A DNA stretch of 9,834 bases from positions 1-9,834 of the forward strand of contig JAKQBU010000592.1 in assembly GCA_029573975.1 (NCBI GenBank), given 5' to 3'. This DNA comes from Planctomycetota bacterium (lineage in GTDB: Bacteria > Planctomycetota > Phycisphaerae > Sedimentisphaerales > SM23-30). Each line of letters opens with the position of its first letter. Position 1 is the stretch's first letter. The translations under genes and the position numbers were made by a program. This document shows positions 1-6,568 of this stretch, one piece after another. A model generated the notes under the pieces. The model saw only the letters and a list, made by a program, of their open reading frames with translations. It was not told the origin of the DNA and made no database searches.

Positions 1-1
1 A

Positions 2-2269
2 AATGGAATAAAACTTACTAGCGAAAAACAATGGCAGGCTAAATGTCCAGCGCATGATGATCAAAAAGCAAGCCTTTCGATAAAAGAAGGAAATGACAGT
101 CGCATTTTGTTACATTGTCATGCGGGGTGCAAAATTGACGAAATTTGTAAAGCCATTAGCATAAAACAGACCGATTTATTTCCCAATCCCAAAGCGGTTC
201 AAACTGGAAGCAAGAGACGTCTGGTGGAAACGAATGATTACCAGGATCAGGATGGAAAAATGCTTTATCAGGTCTGCCGGTATGAACCGAAGGATTTTCG
301 GCAGCGGCGACCAGATGGTAAAGGCGGCTGGATTTGGAATTTGAATGGTATAAAACGGGTTTTATATCGACTCCCGGAATTACTTAAAGCAGATCAAAAG
401 GAAGTTATTTTCATTGTGGAGGGTGAAAAAGATGTGAGCCGGTTGTCACAACTGAGATTGGTTGCCACCACCAACGCCGGCGGCGCGGGAAAATGGCATA
501 CCCTATCCGATGTATCCGCCTTGTATGGGAGAAAAGTGGTAATTCTCCCCGATAATGACGAACCCGGCCTGAAACATGCCCGGCAGGTCGCGGATAGTCT
601 TTTTGGGAAAGCCCTGGAAGTCAAAATTGTGGAGTTACCAGGTTTGCCGGCCAAAGGCGACGTGAGCGATTGGCTGGACGCCGGTCATAGCAAGGAAGAA
701 TTGCTGGATCTGGTGGATAAAACAAGCTCCTATCAGCCAGAAATGAACCCTAACGCCATACGCAGAAAAGGAATAGAACCGTTTCAACCTTTCCCGGTCG
801 AAGTTTTTCCGGAACCGTTAAGAGGTTTTGTCACTATCACCGCCAAAGCCATCGGTTGTGATATGTCTTATATAGCGCTACCCCTAATCACCAGCCTGGC
901 GGCCGCCATCGGCAATTCCCGCCGGATTGAACTCAAGAAGGGGTGGGCCGAACCATGTGTGATCTGGGCGGCAATTATCGGAGAGAGCGGTACGGCTAAA
1001 TCACCTGCCCTGGACGTTCCCCTGAAGGCCATATGGAAAAGGCAAGCGGAGGCTTTGAAGGCGTATAAAAAAGCATGGGCCGCGTACCTTGCTGAAAACG
1101 ATGAGTATAAAGCAACCCTGTCCGATTGGAAGAAGGAGGGCCGGTCCAAGGGGGTTGTCAAACCAGATCCCCCGGAAAAACCCATCTGCAAACGGTATTG
1201 TGTGAGTGATACCACCGTTGAGGCCCTGGCGGATCGACTGTCTGATACCCCGCGGGGATTGTTGCTGGTTCGGGATGAATTATCAGGCTGGCTCGGCAGT
1301 TTCAACCAATACAAGGGGGGGAAAGGAGGCGATTGTGCCCATTGGTTGACCATGCATGGTGCCCGTGATTTGGTTGTGGATCGAAAAACCGGCGACAAAA
1401 CCACAATCTTTATACGCCGAGCCGCGGTCTCAATAACGGGTGGCATTCAACCGGCAATTTTGCGACGGATGCTGGGGCAGGAACACCTGGATAATGGGTT
1501 GGCGGCTCGACTACTGCTGGCTATGCCGCCTCGGAAAGCCAAAACTTGGACGGAGCAGGAAATAGACCCTGGCCTGGAAGAAAAACTGGAAAATGTGTTT
1601 GACCATCTCTTTACCCTGGAACCGAATGAAGATCAGCAGGGAGAATCCTACCCCGTGGATATTCCTCTCACGCCGCCTGCGAAAGATGTGTTGATCCGGT
1701 TCTATAATGAGCACAATCAGGAGCAGGTCGAACTTGTCGGTGCGGAAGCCTCCGCCTGGTCGAAATTAGAGGCATATGCGGCTCGCCTGGCTCTGGTCAT
1801 ACATTTTGTCCGCTGGGCGGAGGGAGATCCCACTCTGGAATATATTGGCATGGTCGATGAGCAGAGTATGTCTGCCGGGGTTGTTCTGGCAAGGTGGTTT
1901 GGCCGGGAGGCTCGAAGGGTTTATGCCCACCTTCAGGAGACAGAGGAAGAGGTGCAACAACGGATGGTACTTGAACAAATTGAGCGGCGGGGTGGATGTG
2001 TGTCGGTGCGCGACTGGCAAAGGATTCGGCATCACCCGATAGCCACAGATGCTAAAAATGAGTTGGATAGGATGGTCCAAGCAGGATTTGGTGCCTGGCA
2101 AGCACCAGGACCAACGGAAAGTGGAGGCAGACCCAGCACTGTTTTTGTTTTGCGTGACGGCGTGACAGATGACAAAACCCCCGATATTGAGCCAGAAAGC
2201 GTGGTTTTGTCCCTGTCACAAGGAATAGATGATGAAAAACTACCGGATAACGATTGGGGGGAATTATGA
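2..2269 (+). CDS. Primase/helicase-like protein (CHC2 zinc finger, TOPRIM, DUF3987), 5' end outside window
   Basis: The frame is open from base 2 with no stop, so the true start lies left of the window; 755 residues are visible. Numbering from the first visible codon: C15-P-A-H18 and C39-HAG-C43 form a CHC2-type zinc finger, with CPAHDD and CHAGC typical of phage and plasmid primases. A TOPRIM domain follows, with EGEKD near 140-144 and DNDEPG near 184-189. A DUF3987 region then shows a P-loop-like GESGTAKS (about 327-334), a hydrophobic strand ending in RDE (about 420-426) as a Walker B candidate, and the block ITGGIQP. The C-terminal 100 residues look like a winged-helix segment ending in GGRPSTVFVL. 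The family is usually found in prophages and integrative elements and is taken to start or unwind replicating element DNA; activity is inferred. The stop overlaps the next ATG (ATGA), so the two genes are probably translationally coupled. No archaeo-eukaryotic (AEP) primase domain is visible; polymerising activity would rest on the TOPRIM part. Confidence 0.9.
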   Translation, partial: NGIKLTSEKQWQAKCPAHDDQKASLSIKEGNDSRILLHCHAGCKIDEICKAISIKQTDLFPNPKAVQTGSKRRLVETNDYQDQDGKMLYQVCRYEPKDFRQRRPDGKGGWIWNLNGIKRVLYRLPELLKADQKEVIFIVEGEKDVSRLSQLRLVATTNAGGAGKWHTLSDVSALYGRKVVILPDNDEPGLKHARQVADSLFGKALEVKIVELPGLPAKGDVSDWLDAGHSKEELLDLVDKTSSYQPEMNPNAIRRKGIEPFQPFPVEVFPEPLRGFVTITAKAIGCDMSYIALPLITSLAAAIGNSRRIELKKGWAEPCVIWAAIIGESGTAKSPALDVPLKAIWKRQAEALKAYKKAWAAYLAENDEYKATLSDWKKEGRSKGVVKPDPPEKPICKRYCVSDTTVEALADRLSDTPRGLLLVRDELSGWLGSFNQYKGGKGGDCAHWLTMHGARDLVVDRKTGDKTTIFIRRAAVSITGGIQPAILRRMLGQEHLDNGLAARLLLAMPPRKAKTWTEQEIDPGLEEKLENVFDHLFTLEPNEDQQGESYPVDIPLTPPAKDVLIRFYNEHNQEQVELVGAEASAWSKLEAYAARLALVIHFVRWAEGDPTLEYIGMVDEQSMSAGVVLARWFGREARRVYAHLQETEEEVQQRMVLEQIERRGGCVSVRDWQRIRHHPIATDAKNELDRMVQAGFGAWQAPGPTESGGRPSTVFVLRDGVTDDKTPDIEPESVVLSLSQGIDDEKLPDNDWGEL

Positions 2270-2619
2270 TTACTGAGCCAGTTGTCGATTTATTGGCAGA
2301 GATCGTCCGCAGGAAAATTGTGTTAACCGTTGATCCAGACAAGCCGGACCGAATTCGGTACCATCCTAAGGATGCTATGGAGGCAGATCTGGCCGAACGA
2401 ATCTTGCGGCATAAATCTCTGTTAATACAGATATTACGTCACGATGAATTGCCACGCGATCTGTGGGAGTGGCCGGACTATTGGAAAGAAGAATTTATGG
2501 AAAGGGTAGCTATTATGGAATATGATGGCAATATACGCAGATTTGTCGCAGAACAGGAAGCAGAGCGAAATATAAGAAAAGCCTATAAAAATATGCTTGA
2601 TAGCATATATGCTACTTGA
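2266..2619 (+). CDS. Small protein with TubC_N-docking-like N-terminus
   Basis: The product is 117 residues. The ATG at 2266 is chosen because a run of six G lies a few bases upstream and because it overlaps the primase stop as ATGA. An in-frame TTG at 2254 is possible but less likely. Residues 7-52 follow the pattern of proteins annotated as TubC N-terminal docking domain-related: LLAEIVRRKIVL, then a charged turn, then RILRHKSLLIQILR. The second half holds ERVAIMEYDGN, close to an ERAAIxEYDGG motif I recall from small proteins near replication genes of mobile elements. The C-terminus is a charged helix. No catalytic motif, signal peptide or membrane segment is visible. The TubC_N fold is known in polyketide/NRPS subunit docking; here, coupled to a primase, a docking or assembly role in replication is an inference. 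The last codons contain the repeat cluster and stop at the -35 box of the next promoter. Confidence 0.8.
   Translation: MITEPVVDLLAEIVRRKIVLTVDPDKPDRIRYHPKDAMEADLAERILRHKSLLIQILRHDELPRDLWEWPDYWKEEFMERVAIMEYDGNIRRFVAEQEAERNIRKAYKNMLDSIYAT
2591..2614. promoter_or_regulatory. Probable operator: three ATATGCT units in alternating orientation
   Basis: ATATGCT occurs at 2591-2597, inverted as AGCATAT at 2602-2608, and again direct at 2607-2613. The last two fuse into the perfect 14-bp palindrome TAGCATATATGCTA (2601-2614). The cluster ends one base before the -35 box of the promoter that reads into the XRE gene and integrase, a usual place for an operator or activator site. The XRE protein encoded just downstream is the obvious candidate binder, but this is inferred. 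The first two copies could also form an RNA hairpin with a 7-bp stem and 4-base loop near the end of the preceding gene; no T-run follows, so it is not a clear terminator. Confidence 0.55.
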
Positions 2620-2643
2620 CGCTTCCTGCGTATGTGTTATAAT
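2616..2643 (+). promoter_or_regulatory. Sigma70-type promoter for the XRE-integrase pair
   Basis: TTGACG (2616-2621), a 16-base spacer and a perfect TATAAT (2638-2643). Initiation about seven bases after the -10 box falls on A2650, the first base of the XRE start codon. The -35 box overlaps the stop codon of the preceding gene. Confidence 0.75.
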
Positions 2644-2649
2644 TCTTAC

Positions 2650-2859
2650 ATGAGAAAAAAAGTAAATACACTGGAAGATCAGATCATACAGGCTATTAAA
2701 GATCGTGGCTTGACCAGCTATAAGCTGGGAATTATGTCTGGAGTATCAAACACCATCATTTCCAGATTTCTCCGCCGGGAAAGGACTTTGACGCTGAGAA
2801 CTGCCTCGAAATTAGTCGCCGCGATGGATATGGAACTGAAACCTAAGCCGAAGGAATAA
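2650..2859 (+). CDS. XRE-family HTH regulator, probably from a leaderless mRNA
   Basis: The product is 69 residues, almost only a Cro/C1-type helix-turn-helix. The HTH core is TSYKLGIMSGVSNTIISRF, followed by LTLRTASKLVAAMDMEL, the usual last two helices of the XRE fold. The ATG at 2650 is chosen over the in-frame ATG at 2632 because 2632 lies between the -35 and -10 boxes and cannot be on the transcript. There is no Shine-Dalgarno sequence before 2650, and the predicted transcript begins at that base. The stop (2857-2859) is four bases from the integrase ATG, and the integrase ribosome site AAGGA overlaps the last codons, so the two are co-transcribed. Likely role: autorepressor and control of integrase expression (inference from position). 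Similar small XRE proteins ending in LTLRTAxKLAxAL are, as I recall, frequent in planctomycetes. Confidence 0.85.
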   Translation: MRKKVNTLEDQIIQAIKDRGLTSYKLGIMSGVSNTIISRFLRRERTLTLRTASKLVAAMDMELKPKPKE

Positions 2860-2863
2860 CAAA

Positions 2864-4141
2864 ATGGCAAGTGTAGTAACAGAAACGAACGGACGACGGC
2901 TGATTCAACTTTCAGAAGGAGAGCATACCCAACGTCCAAAGATTCGTCTGGGCAAAGTCACAAAGAGAGATGCTGAATCAGCAAGAGTGCACATCGAATA
3001 TTTGCTCCGGTCGAAAAAAGTTGGTAGTACAATGCCTCCAGCTACGGCTGATTGGCTGTCAAATATCCCGGTATCATTACGTCGTAGATTGGAAAATATC
3101 CAGCTTGTCAAACCTCGTTTGCTGATAGAATATCCTACAATTGCCGAATTTGTAAGGAGTTATATCCAAAGTCGATCAGATATAACACCTGGTTCCCGAC
3201 GAAATTTAGAACAGGTCGAACATTATCTGATAAAATACTTCGGAAATACAAAACGTATCCATGAGATTACGGCTGGGGATGCGGATAATTTTCGTATTTA
3301 CTTGAAAACAAAAGGATTAGCAGAAGCAACGATCCGACGACATTGTAAAAGGGCAAGACAATATTTTTCGGCAGCCGTAAAGTGTGAGATTCTGTCCAAA
3401 AATCCCTTTGGTGAAATGAAATGTGGTCTGTCCTGTAATCCTGAACGGTTTTACTTTGTTACACGAGAAGCAATACAAAAAATCCTGGATGTCTGCCCTG
3501 ATAATGAATGGCGTTTAATCTTTGCCCTTGCCCGGTACGGTGGACTGCGAATGCCTTCGGAAGCATTCCTACTCAAGTGGGCTGATGTAAACTTTGATAA
3601 GATGCGATTCACAGTCAGAAGTCCAAAGACAAAGCATCAGGGCAAGGCTTCCCGGACGGTACCGATATTCCCAGAATTGTACCCCTTATTGTTAAATGCT
3701 TTCGAGCAAGCTGAGGAAGGGGCCGAATACGTCATAAGGAGATACCGAGACCCGAAACAGAACCTGAGAACCCAAGCCCATCATATCATACGCCGTGCCG
3801 GTTTAGAACCTTGGCCCAAGACATTCCAGAATATGCGTAGCACGCGGGAAACAGAATTAGCGGAAGAGTATCCGGTTCAGGTGGTCTGTGCCTGGATTGG
3901 TAATTCTCCCCAAGTTGCAGCAAAGCATTACCTGCAAGTGACGGAAGATCACTTTCAAAAAGCGGTGCAGAATCCGGTGCAGACTACGCAGGAAAAGCGT
4001 TGTCAGGAGGTGTCAGAAAATCAGGCAGCTTTCGAGGAAAGAACACAAGTCATTGATTGGCATTTATTTGCTAAATCTTGCATTGACAATAGTTTACAAT
4101 CACTACCCCCAAGGGGACTCGAACCCCTGTCGCCTGGCTGA
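2864..4141 (+). CDS. int: Tyrosine-recombinase integrase ending inside a tRNA gene
   Basis: The product is 425 residues, starting at an ATG with AAGGA eight bases upstream. Domains: an N-terminal DNA-binding block (1-85, including IRLGKVTKRDAES), a core-binding SAM-like domain (about 90-180) and a catalytic domain (about 195-362). Catalytic residues visible are R229 (ARYGGLR), K255 or K257, R325 in QNMRSTRE, and the nucleophile Y356 in KHYLQ. The two usual histidines are replaced, by Q322 in box II and by N347 in WIGNS. The overall pattern, including RSTRETELAEEYP, matches the integrase type I associate with planctomycete elements. From about residue 363 the C-terminal tail is poorly structured. 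The last 12 residues, LPPRGLEPLSPG, are encoded by the complement of the tRNA-Glu gene, and the stop TGA (4139-4141) sits in its anticodon loop. This shows that the element integrates at this tRNA with int next to the junction. It shares the XRE promoter. Confidence 0.93.
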   Translation: MASVVTETNGRRLIQLSEGEHTQRPKIRLGKVTKRDAESARVHIEYLLRSKKVGSTMPPATADWLSNIPVSLRRRLENIQLVKPRLLIEYPTIAEFVRSYIQSRSDITPGSRRNLEQVEHYLIKYFGNTKRIHEITAGDADNFRIYLKTKGLAEATIRRHCKRARQYFSAAVKCEILSKNPFGEMKCGLSCNPERFYFVTREAIQKILDVCPDNEWRLIFALARYGGLRMPSEAFLLKWADVNFDKMRFTVRSPKTKHQGKASRTVPIFPELYPLLLNAFEQAEEGAEYVIRRYRDPKQNLRTQAHHIIRRAGLEPWPKTFQNMRSTRETELAEEYPVQVVCAWIGNSPQVAAKHYLQVTEDHFQKAVQNPVQTTQEKRCQEVSENQAAFEERTQVIDWHLFAKSCIDNSLQSLPPRGLEPLSPG

Positions 4142-4150
4142 GAACCAGGC
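4104..4150. other. Predicted attachment site (att junction) in tRNA-Glu 3' part
   Basis: The anticodon arm gives GCCTGG (4132-4137), a 7-base spacer (4138-4144) and CCAGGC (4145-4150). This is an inverted repeat with a 7-bp spacer, the usual form of a tyrosine-recombinase core. The integrase lies on the tRNA 3' side, as expected when the element restores the tRNA 3' end on integration. A direct copy of some or all of this stretch should lie at the other end of the element, left of the window. The exact crossover point cannot be read from one end alone. Confidence 0.65.
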
Positions 4151-4176
4151 ATCCTAGGCCGCTAGACGATGGGGGC
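4104..4176 (-). tRNA. tRNA-Glu, anticodon CTC
   Basis: The 73-nt cloverleaf was read by eye on the minus strand: acceptor GCCCCCA/TGGGGGT, D arm GTCT-AGCGGCCTA-GGAT, anticodon stem CCTGG/CCAGG with loop TTCTCAG (anticodon CTC), variable CGAC, T arm AGGGG-TTCGAGT-CCCCT, discriminator A. It aligns base for base with the general bacterial tRNA-Glu plan. CCA is not encoded; GTG follows the discriminator. The first acceptor pair is G1-U72, a wobble. The 3' half doubles as the end of the integrase gene, so it was probably supplied or rebuilt by the integrated element, while the 5' half and promoter are chromosomal. No terminator follows the 3' end; read-through would run antisense into the integrase gene. 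Confidence 0.95.
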
Positions 4177-4183
4177 GTCTTGG

Positions 4184-4202
4184 GGATAACTTTTGGTTAT
4201 CC
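4184..4202 (-). repeat. Perfect inverted repeat in the pre-tRNA leader
   Basis: GGATAAC, five bases, GTTATCC. It lies seven bases upstream of the tRNA 5' end and inside the predicted transcript, so it would form a 7-bp leader hairpin. A protein-binding site is the alternative. Confidence 0.5.
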
Positions 4203-4218
4203 GCGGTACAAGGTGCAG

Positions 4219-4247
4219 ATAGTAGAGATCAGAGGGGCTTTTGTCAA
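4219..4247 (-). promoter_or_regulatory. Promoter of tRNA-Glu
   Basis: On the minus strand: TTGACA (complement of 4242-4247), exactly 17 bases, TACTAT (complement of 4219-4224). Initiation near 4212 would give a leader of about 36 nt. The strength suits a stable RNA gene, and the promoter lies on the chromosomal side of the integration junction, so it survives integration. Confidence 0.75.
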
Positions 4248-4413
4248 GTTTTTTATGGTAAGTATTTATCTATAGCAGATATGCAGGTATCCGTATGCAC
4301 ATAATCGATTTGAAACCCGCCGGACGGCCCGCGACCGCTGTCGCAAAGGTGTTAATCATTTAATTAGCAATACGTTATCAGAAAAATGCAGGGGAATCAT
4401 GGTAAATTTACAG

Positions 4414-4440
4414 TTGTTCCCACCGGTTGGCGGCTATAAT
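4414..4440 (+). promoter_or_regulatory. Possible cysE promoter
   Basis: A perfect TATAAT at 4435-4440 is preceded by TTGTTC (4414-4419) with a short 15-base spacer. The -10 match is good and the -35 and spacing are poor. Initiation near 4447 would give a leader of about 46 nt with the ribosome site near its end. Confidence 0.4.
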
Positions 4441-4492
4441 ATGAATGCGTTAGAAAATTTTGCTTTTTGGTTTTGCGAAAAGGAGTATTTTG

Positions 4493-5437
4493 GTGAACGT
4501 CTCAGATATACCGGACGTGGATATTGTCAATCTGGCGGCGGCCCTGCAGGACAGCTACTATGCCAATCCCCGCCTGCATCATATCAGCAGCGCGTTTATG
4601 CCGAGCCGGGATGAGATCTACGCCATCACGAATAAGTTGTTTTCCGTGTTATTTCCCGGTTTTTTCGGCCGGCAGGATTTGTCCCATCAAAATATCGCCC
4701 AGCATGTGCATACGGAGCTGGAAGGTCTCAGCCGCCATCTCTATCGGCAGATTCTGCAATGCTTCAATTGCCGGAAAAGCCGGAAGAACAATAACCTCGA
4801 ACTCCGCGCCCAAACGGTTACCCAGCTTTTTCTGGAGTCGCTGCCCCGCATCCGCGAGGTGCTGTTCTGTGATATTCTGGCGGCTTATAAAGGGGATCCG
4901 GCGGCCGGCGATACCGATGAAATTATCTTCAGTTACCCGGCCACGATTGCCATCGGCACCTATCGCCTAGCCCATCAGCTTCGCAAGCTCTCCGTGCCGC
5001 TCATGCCGCGGATTATGACCGAACATGCCCACAGCCTGACGGGGATCGATATTCATCCCGGCGCCATGATCGGCAAGGGATTTTTCATCGATCACGGTAC
5101 CGGTGTGGTAATCGGGGAAACCGCCATCATCGGCGACAACTGCAAATTGTATCAGGGGGTGACGCTGGGTGCCCTGAGTTTCCCGCACGATGAATCCGGC
5201 CAGATTATCCGCAATTACAAACGGCATCCGACGCTGGAGGATGAAGTGATTGTCTATTCCAACGCCTCGATTCTCGGCAATGTGACGATTGGCAAAGGGG
5301 CGACGATCGGCGGCAGTGTGTTTTTAACGCAGTCGGTGCCGCCGGGCTGCATGGTTACCGCCAAGCAGGCGGAACTGCGATACCGAAACCGCTGTGACTT
5401 CCTGACCCGCGGGCTGGTCTCGGATTATCAGATTTAA
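4493..5437 (+). CDS. cysE: Serine O-acetyltransferase
   Basis: Transfers acetyl from acetyl-CoA to L-serine to give O-acetylserine, the precursor of cysteine; cytoplasmic. The GTG at 4493 is chosen because AAGGAG lies seven bases upstream, giving 314 residues; an in-frame TTG at 4460 lies upstream of that ribosome site. The first 170 residues are the helical SAT N-terminal part (SLPRIREVLFCDILAAYKGDPAA, then SYPATIAIGTYRLAHQL). They are followed by a left-handed beta-helix of hexapeptide repeats. GIDIHPGA (about 184-191) and DHGTGVVIGETA (about 200-211) hold the family's conserved histidines, and LYQGVTLGAL follows. The sequence NYKRHPTLEDEVIVYSNASILG is also typical. The length exceeds E. 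coli CysE (273) because of a longer N-terminal part, as in other long SATs. It is convergent with rluD, 22 bases away. No attenuator or T-box was seen. No partner cysK is in the window. Confidence 0.93.
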   Translation: MNVSDIPDVDIVNLAAALQDSYYANPRLHHISSAFMPSRDEIYAITNKLFSVLFPGFFGRQDLSHQNIAQHVHTELEGLSRHLYRQILQCFNCRKSRKNNNLELRAQTVTQLFLESLPRIREVLFCDILAAYKGDPAAGDTDEIIFSYPATIAIGTYRLAHQLRKLSVPLMPRIMTEHAHSLTGIDIHPGAMIGKGFFIDHGTGVVIGETAIIGDNCKLYQGVTLGALSFPHDESGQIIRNYKRHPTLEDEVIVYSNASILGNVTIGKGATIGGSVFLTQSVPPGCMVTAKQAELRYRNRCDFLTRGLVSDYQI

Positions 5438-5459
5438 ATGGTGCAGCCTGTCCAAAATT

Positions 5460-6536
5460 TCAGCGTGATTTCTGGCTGCGATACCGGTCGAGAAGCTCGA
5501 CCAGCAGTTTGATGTCATCCCGCAGCGGAGCCTCGAAATCCATCATCCTGCCGCTGGCGGGATGGCGGATGTGCAGTTCGGCCGCATGCAAGGCCTGCCG
5601 TTCGATGACGTAATCGTCTTTGACCAGGTGGGCGCCGGGTTCCTTGCCCTGCGGCAGGGGCTGGCCGTTGGCCAGTTGTTCCAGGGTCATCATTTTTCCG
5701 CCGTACATGGTATCCGCCACCATGGGATGCTTGGCCACGCTCATGTGGACGCGCAACTGGTGGGTCCGGCCGGTTTTGGGGGACAATTTTAGCAGGGCGT
5801 ACCCCTGGTACTGTTTGATGAGTTCGTACTGGGTAATGGCGGTCTTGCCGGAATCGGGCCGGGCGGCGTATTTTTCCCGCACCCGCGGGTGCCGGCCCAG
5901 CGGAATATCAATGATATCCGCATCCAGCTCCATGGTGCCGTGCACGACCGCGATATAGACTTTCTGTACCTGCCGGTGTTCAAACTGGTGTGCCAGCCGC
6001 CAATGGGCCGTGTCGGTCTTGGCCACGCACATCACGCCCGTGGTGTTGCGGTCGAGCCGGTGTACAATACCGGGCCGGAATTCACCGTTCACTTTCGAGA
6101 GCGAATTGCTGTAATAGACCAGCCCGTTCACCAGCGTCCCGCTGCTGTTGCCGCGGGCCGGATGAACAATCAGATTGGTCTGTTTGTTCAGAACGATCAT
6201 GTGCTCATCTTCATACAGAATATCCAGCGGGATATTTTCCGGCTGGATTTCGGTACTCGGCGGGGGGGGCAGAATAATATCAATGCGATCGCCCGGATTC
6301 AACTGGTAGCTGCTTTTGGTGGCGTGACCGTTGACGGTGACGGCTTCTTCTTCGATCAGTTTTTGGATGGTGGTGCGGGAAAAATCCGAAAAGCGGTGCC
6401 GCAGATATTTGTCAATCCGCCGGGTAGGCAGCAGCCGCCGGATCAGCAGGCTGGCATGTTGCGCACCATCTTCTTCCGCTTCCTGGGTAATCGGGGATTC
6501 TTCGAGATCGGAGTTTATGATGTTTTCATCTGCCAC
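5460..6536 (-). CDS. rluD: RluA/RluD-family 23S rRNA pseudouridine synthase
   Basis: The product is 358 residues. An S4 RNA-binding domain (about 37-90: RRIDKYLRHRFSDFSRTTIQKLIEEEAVTVNG) is followed by the pseudouridine synthase domain. The catalytic motif is HRLDRNTTG with nucleophile D162, and the family block KTGRTHQLRVHMSVAKHPMVAD lies further on. This architecture is that of RluD, which modifies helix 69 of 23S rRNA; RluC or another RluA-family member cannot be excluded without alignment. The start is GTG (complement of 6534-6536), the first start after an in-frame TGA three codons upstream; the ribosome site is poor. The acidic N-terminal 30 residues look disordered. It lies 32 bases after the YfgM-like gene and is probably co-transcribed with it. 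No terminator hairpin with a T-run separates it from cysE. Confidence 0.92.
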   Translation of the reverse strand: MADENIINSDLEESPITQEAEEDGAQHASLLIRRLLPTRRIDKYLRHRFSDFSRTTIQKLIEEEAVTVNGHATKSSYQLNPGDRIDIILPPPPSTEIQPENIPLDILYEDEHMIVLNKQTNLIVHPARGNSSGTLVNGLVYYSNSLSKVNGEFRPGIVHRLDRNTTGVMCVAKTDTAHWRLAHQFEHRQVQKVYIAVVHGTMELDADIIDIPLGRHPRVREKYAARPDSGKTAITQYELIKQYQGYALLKLSPKTGRTHQLRVHMSVAKHPMVADTMYGGKMMTLEQLANGQPLPQGKEPGAHLVKDDYVIERQALHAAELHIRHPASGRMMDFEAPLRDDIKLLVELLDRYRSQKSR

Positions 6537-6568
6537 AAGAATTCAATTACTGCTTCTGCCCTTGCTGA

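Larger units (their letters stand above)
4177..4492. other. Intergenic region between tRNA-Glu and cysE
   Basis: About 316 bases without a convincing gene. On the minus strand it holds the tRNA promoter and leader hairpin; near its right end on the plus strand it holds a weak cysE promoter and the cysE ribosome site. A small GC-rich hairpin, GCGAC-CGCT-GTCGC, lies at 4331-4344 with no T-run after it. I see no T-box or known riboswitch pattern. An in-frame reading from ATG 4399 or 4441 runs into cysE in another frame and is not credible. Confidence 0.6.

Noticed and set aside
868..1446. Minus-strand open frame of 192 codons within the primase gene
   Set aside because: Antisense to the conserved DUF3987 region, with composition typical of a shadow frame.
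4399..4614. Possible small gene upstream of and overlapping cysE
   Set aside because: It overlaps the cysE start in another frame, has no clear ribosome site and no recognisable content; TATAAT within it fits a cysE promoter better.
5444..5478. GCAGCC...GGCTGC inverted repeat between cysE and rluD as a bidirectional terminator
   Set aside because: The arms are six bases with a 23-base loop and there is no T-run on either strand.
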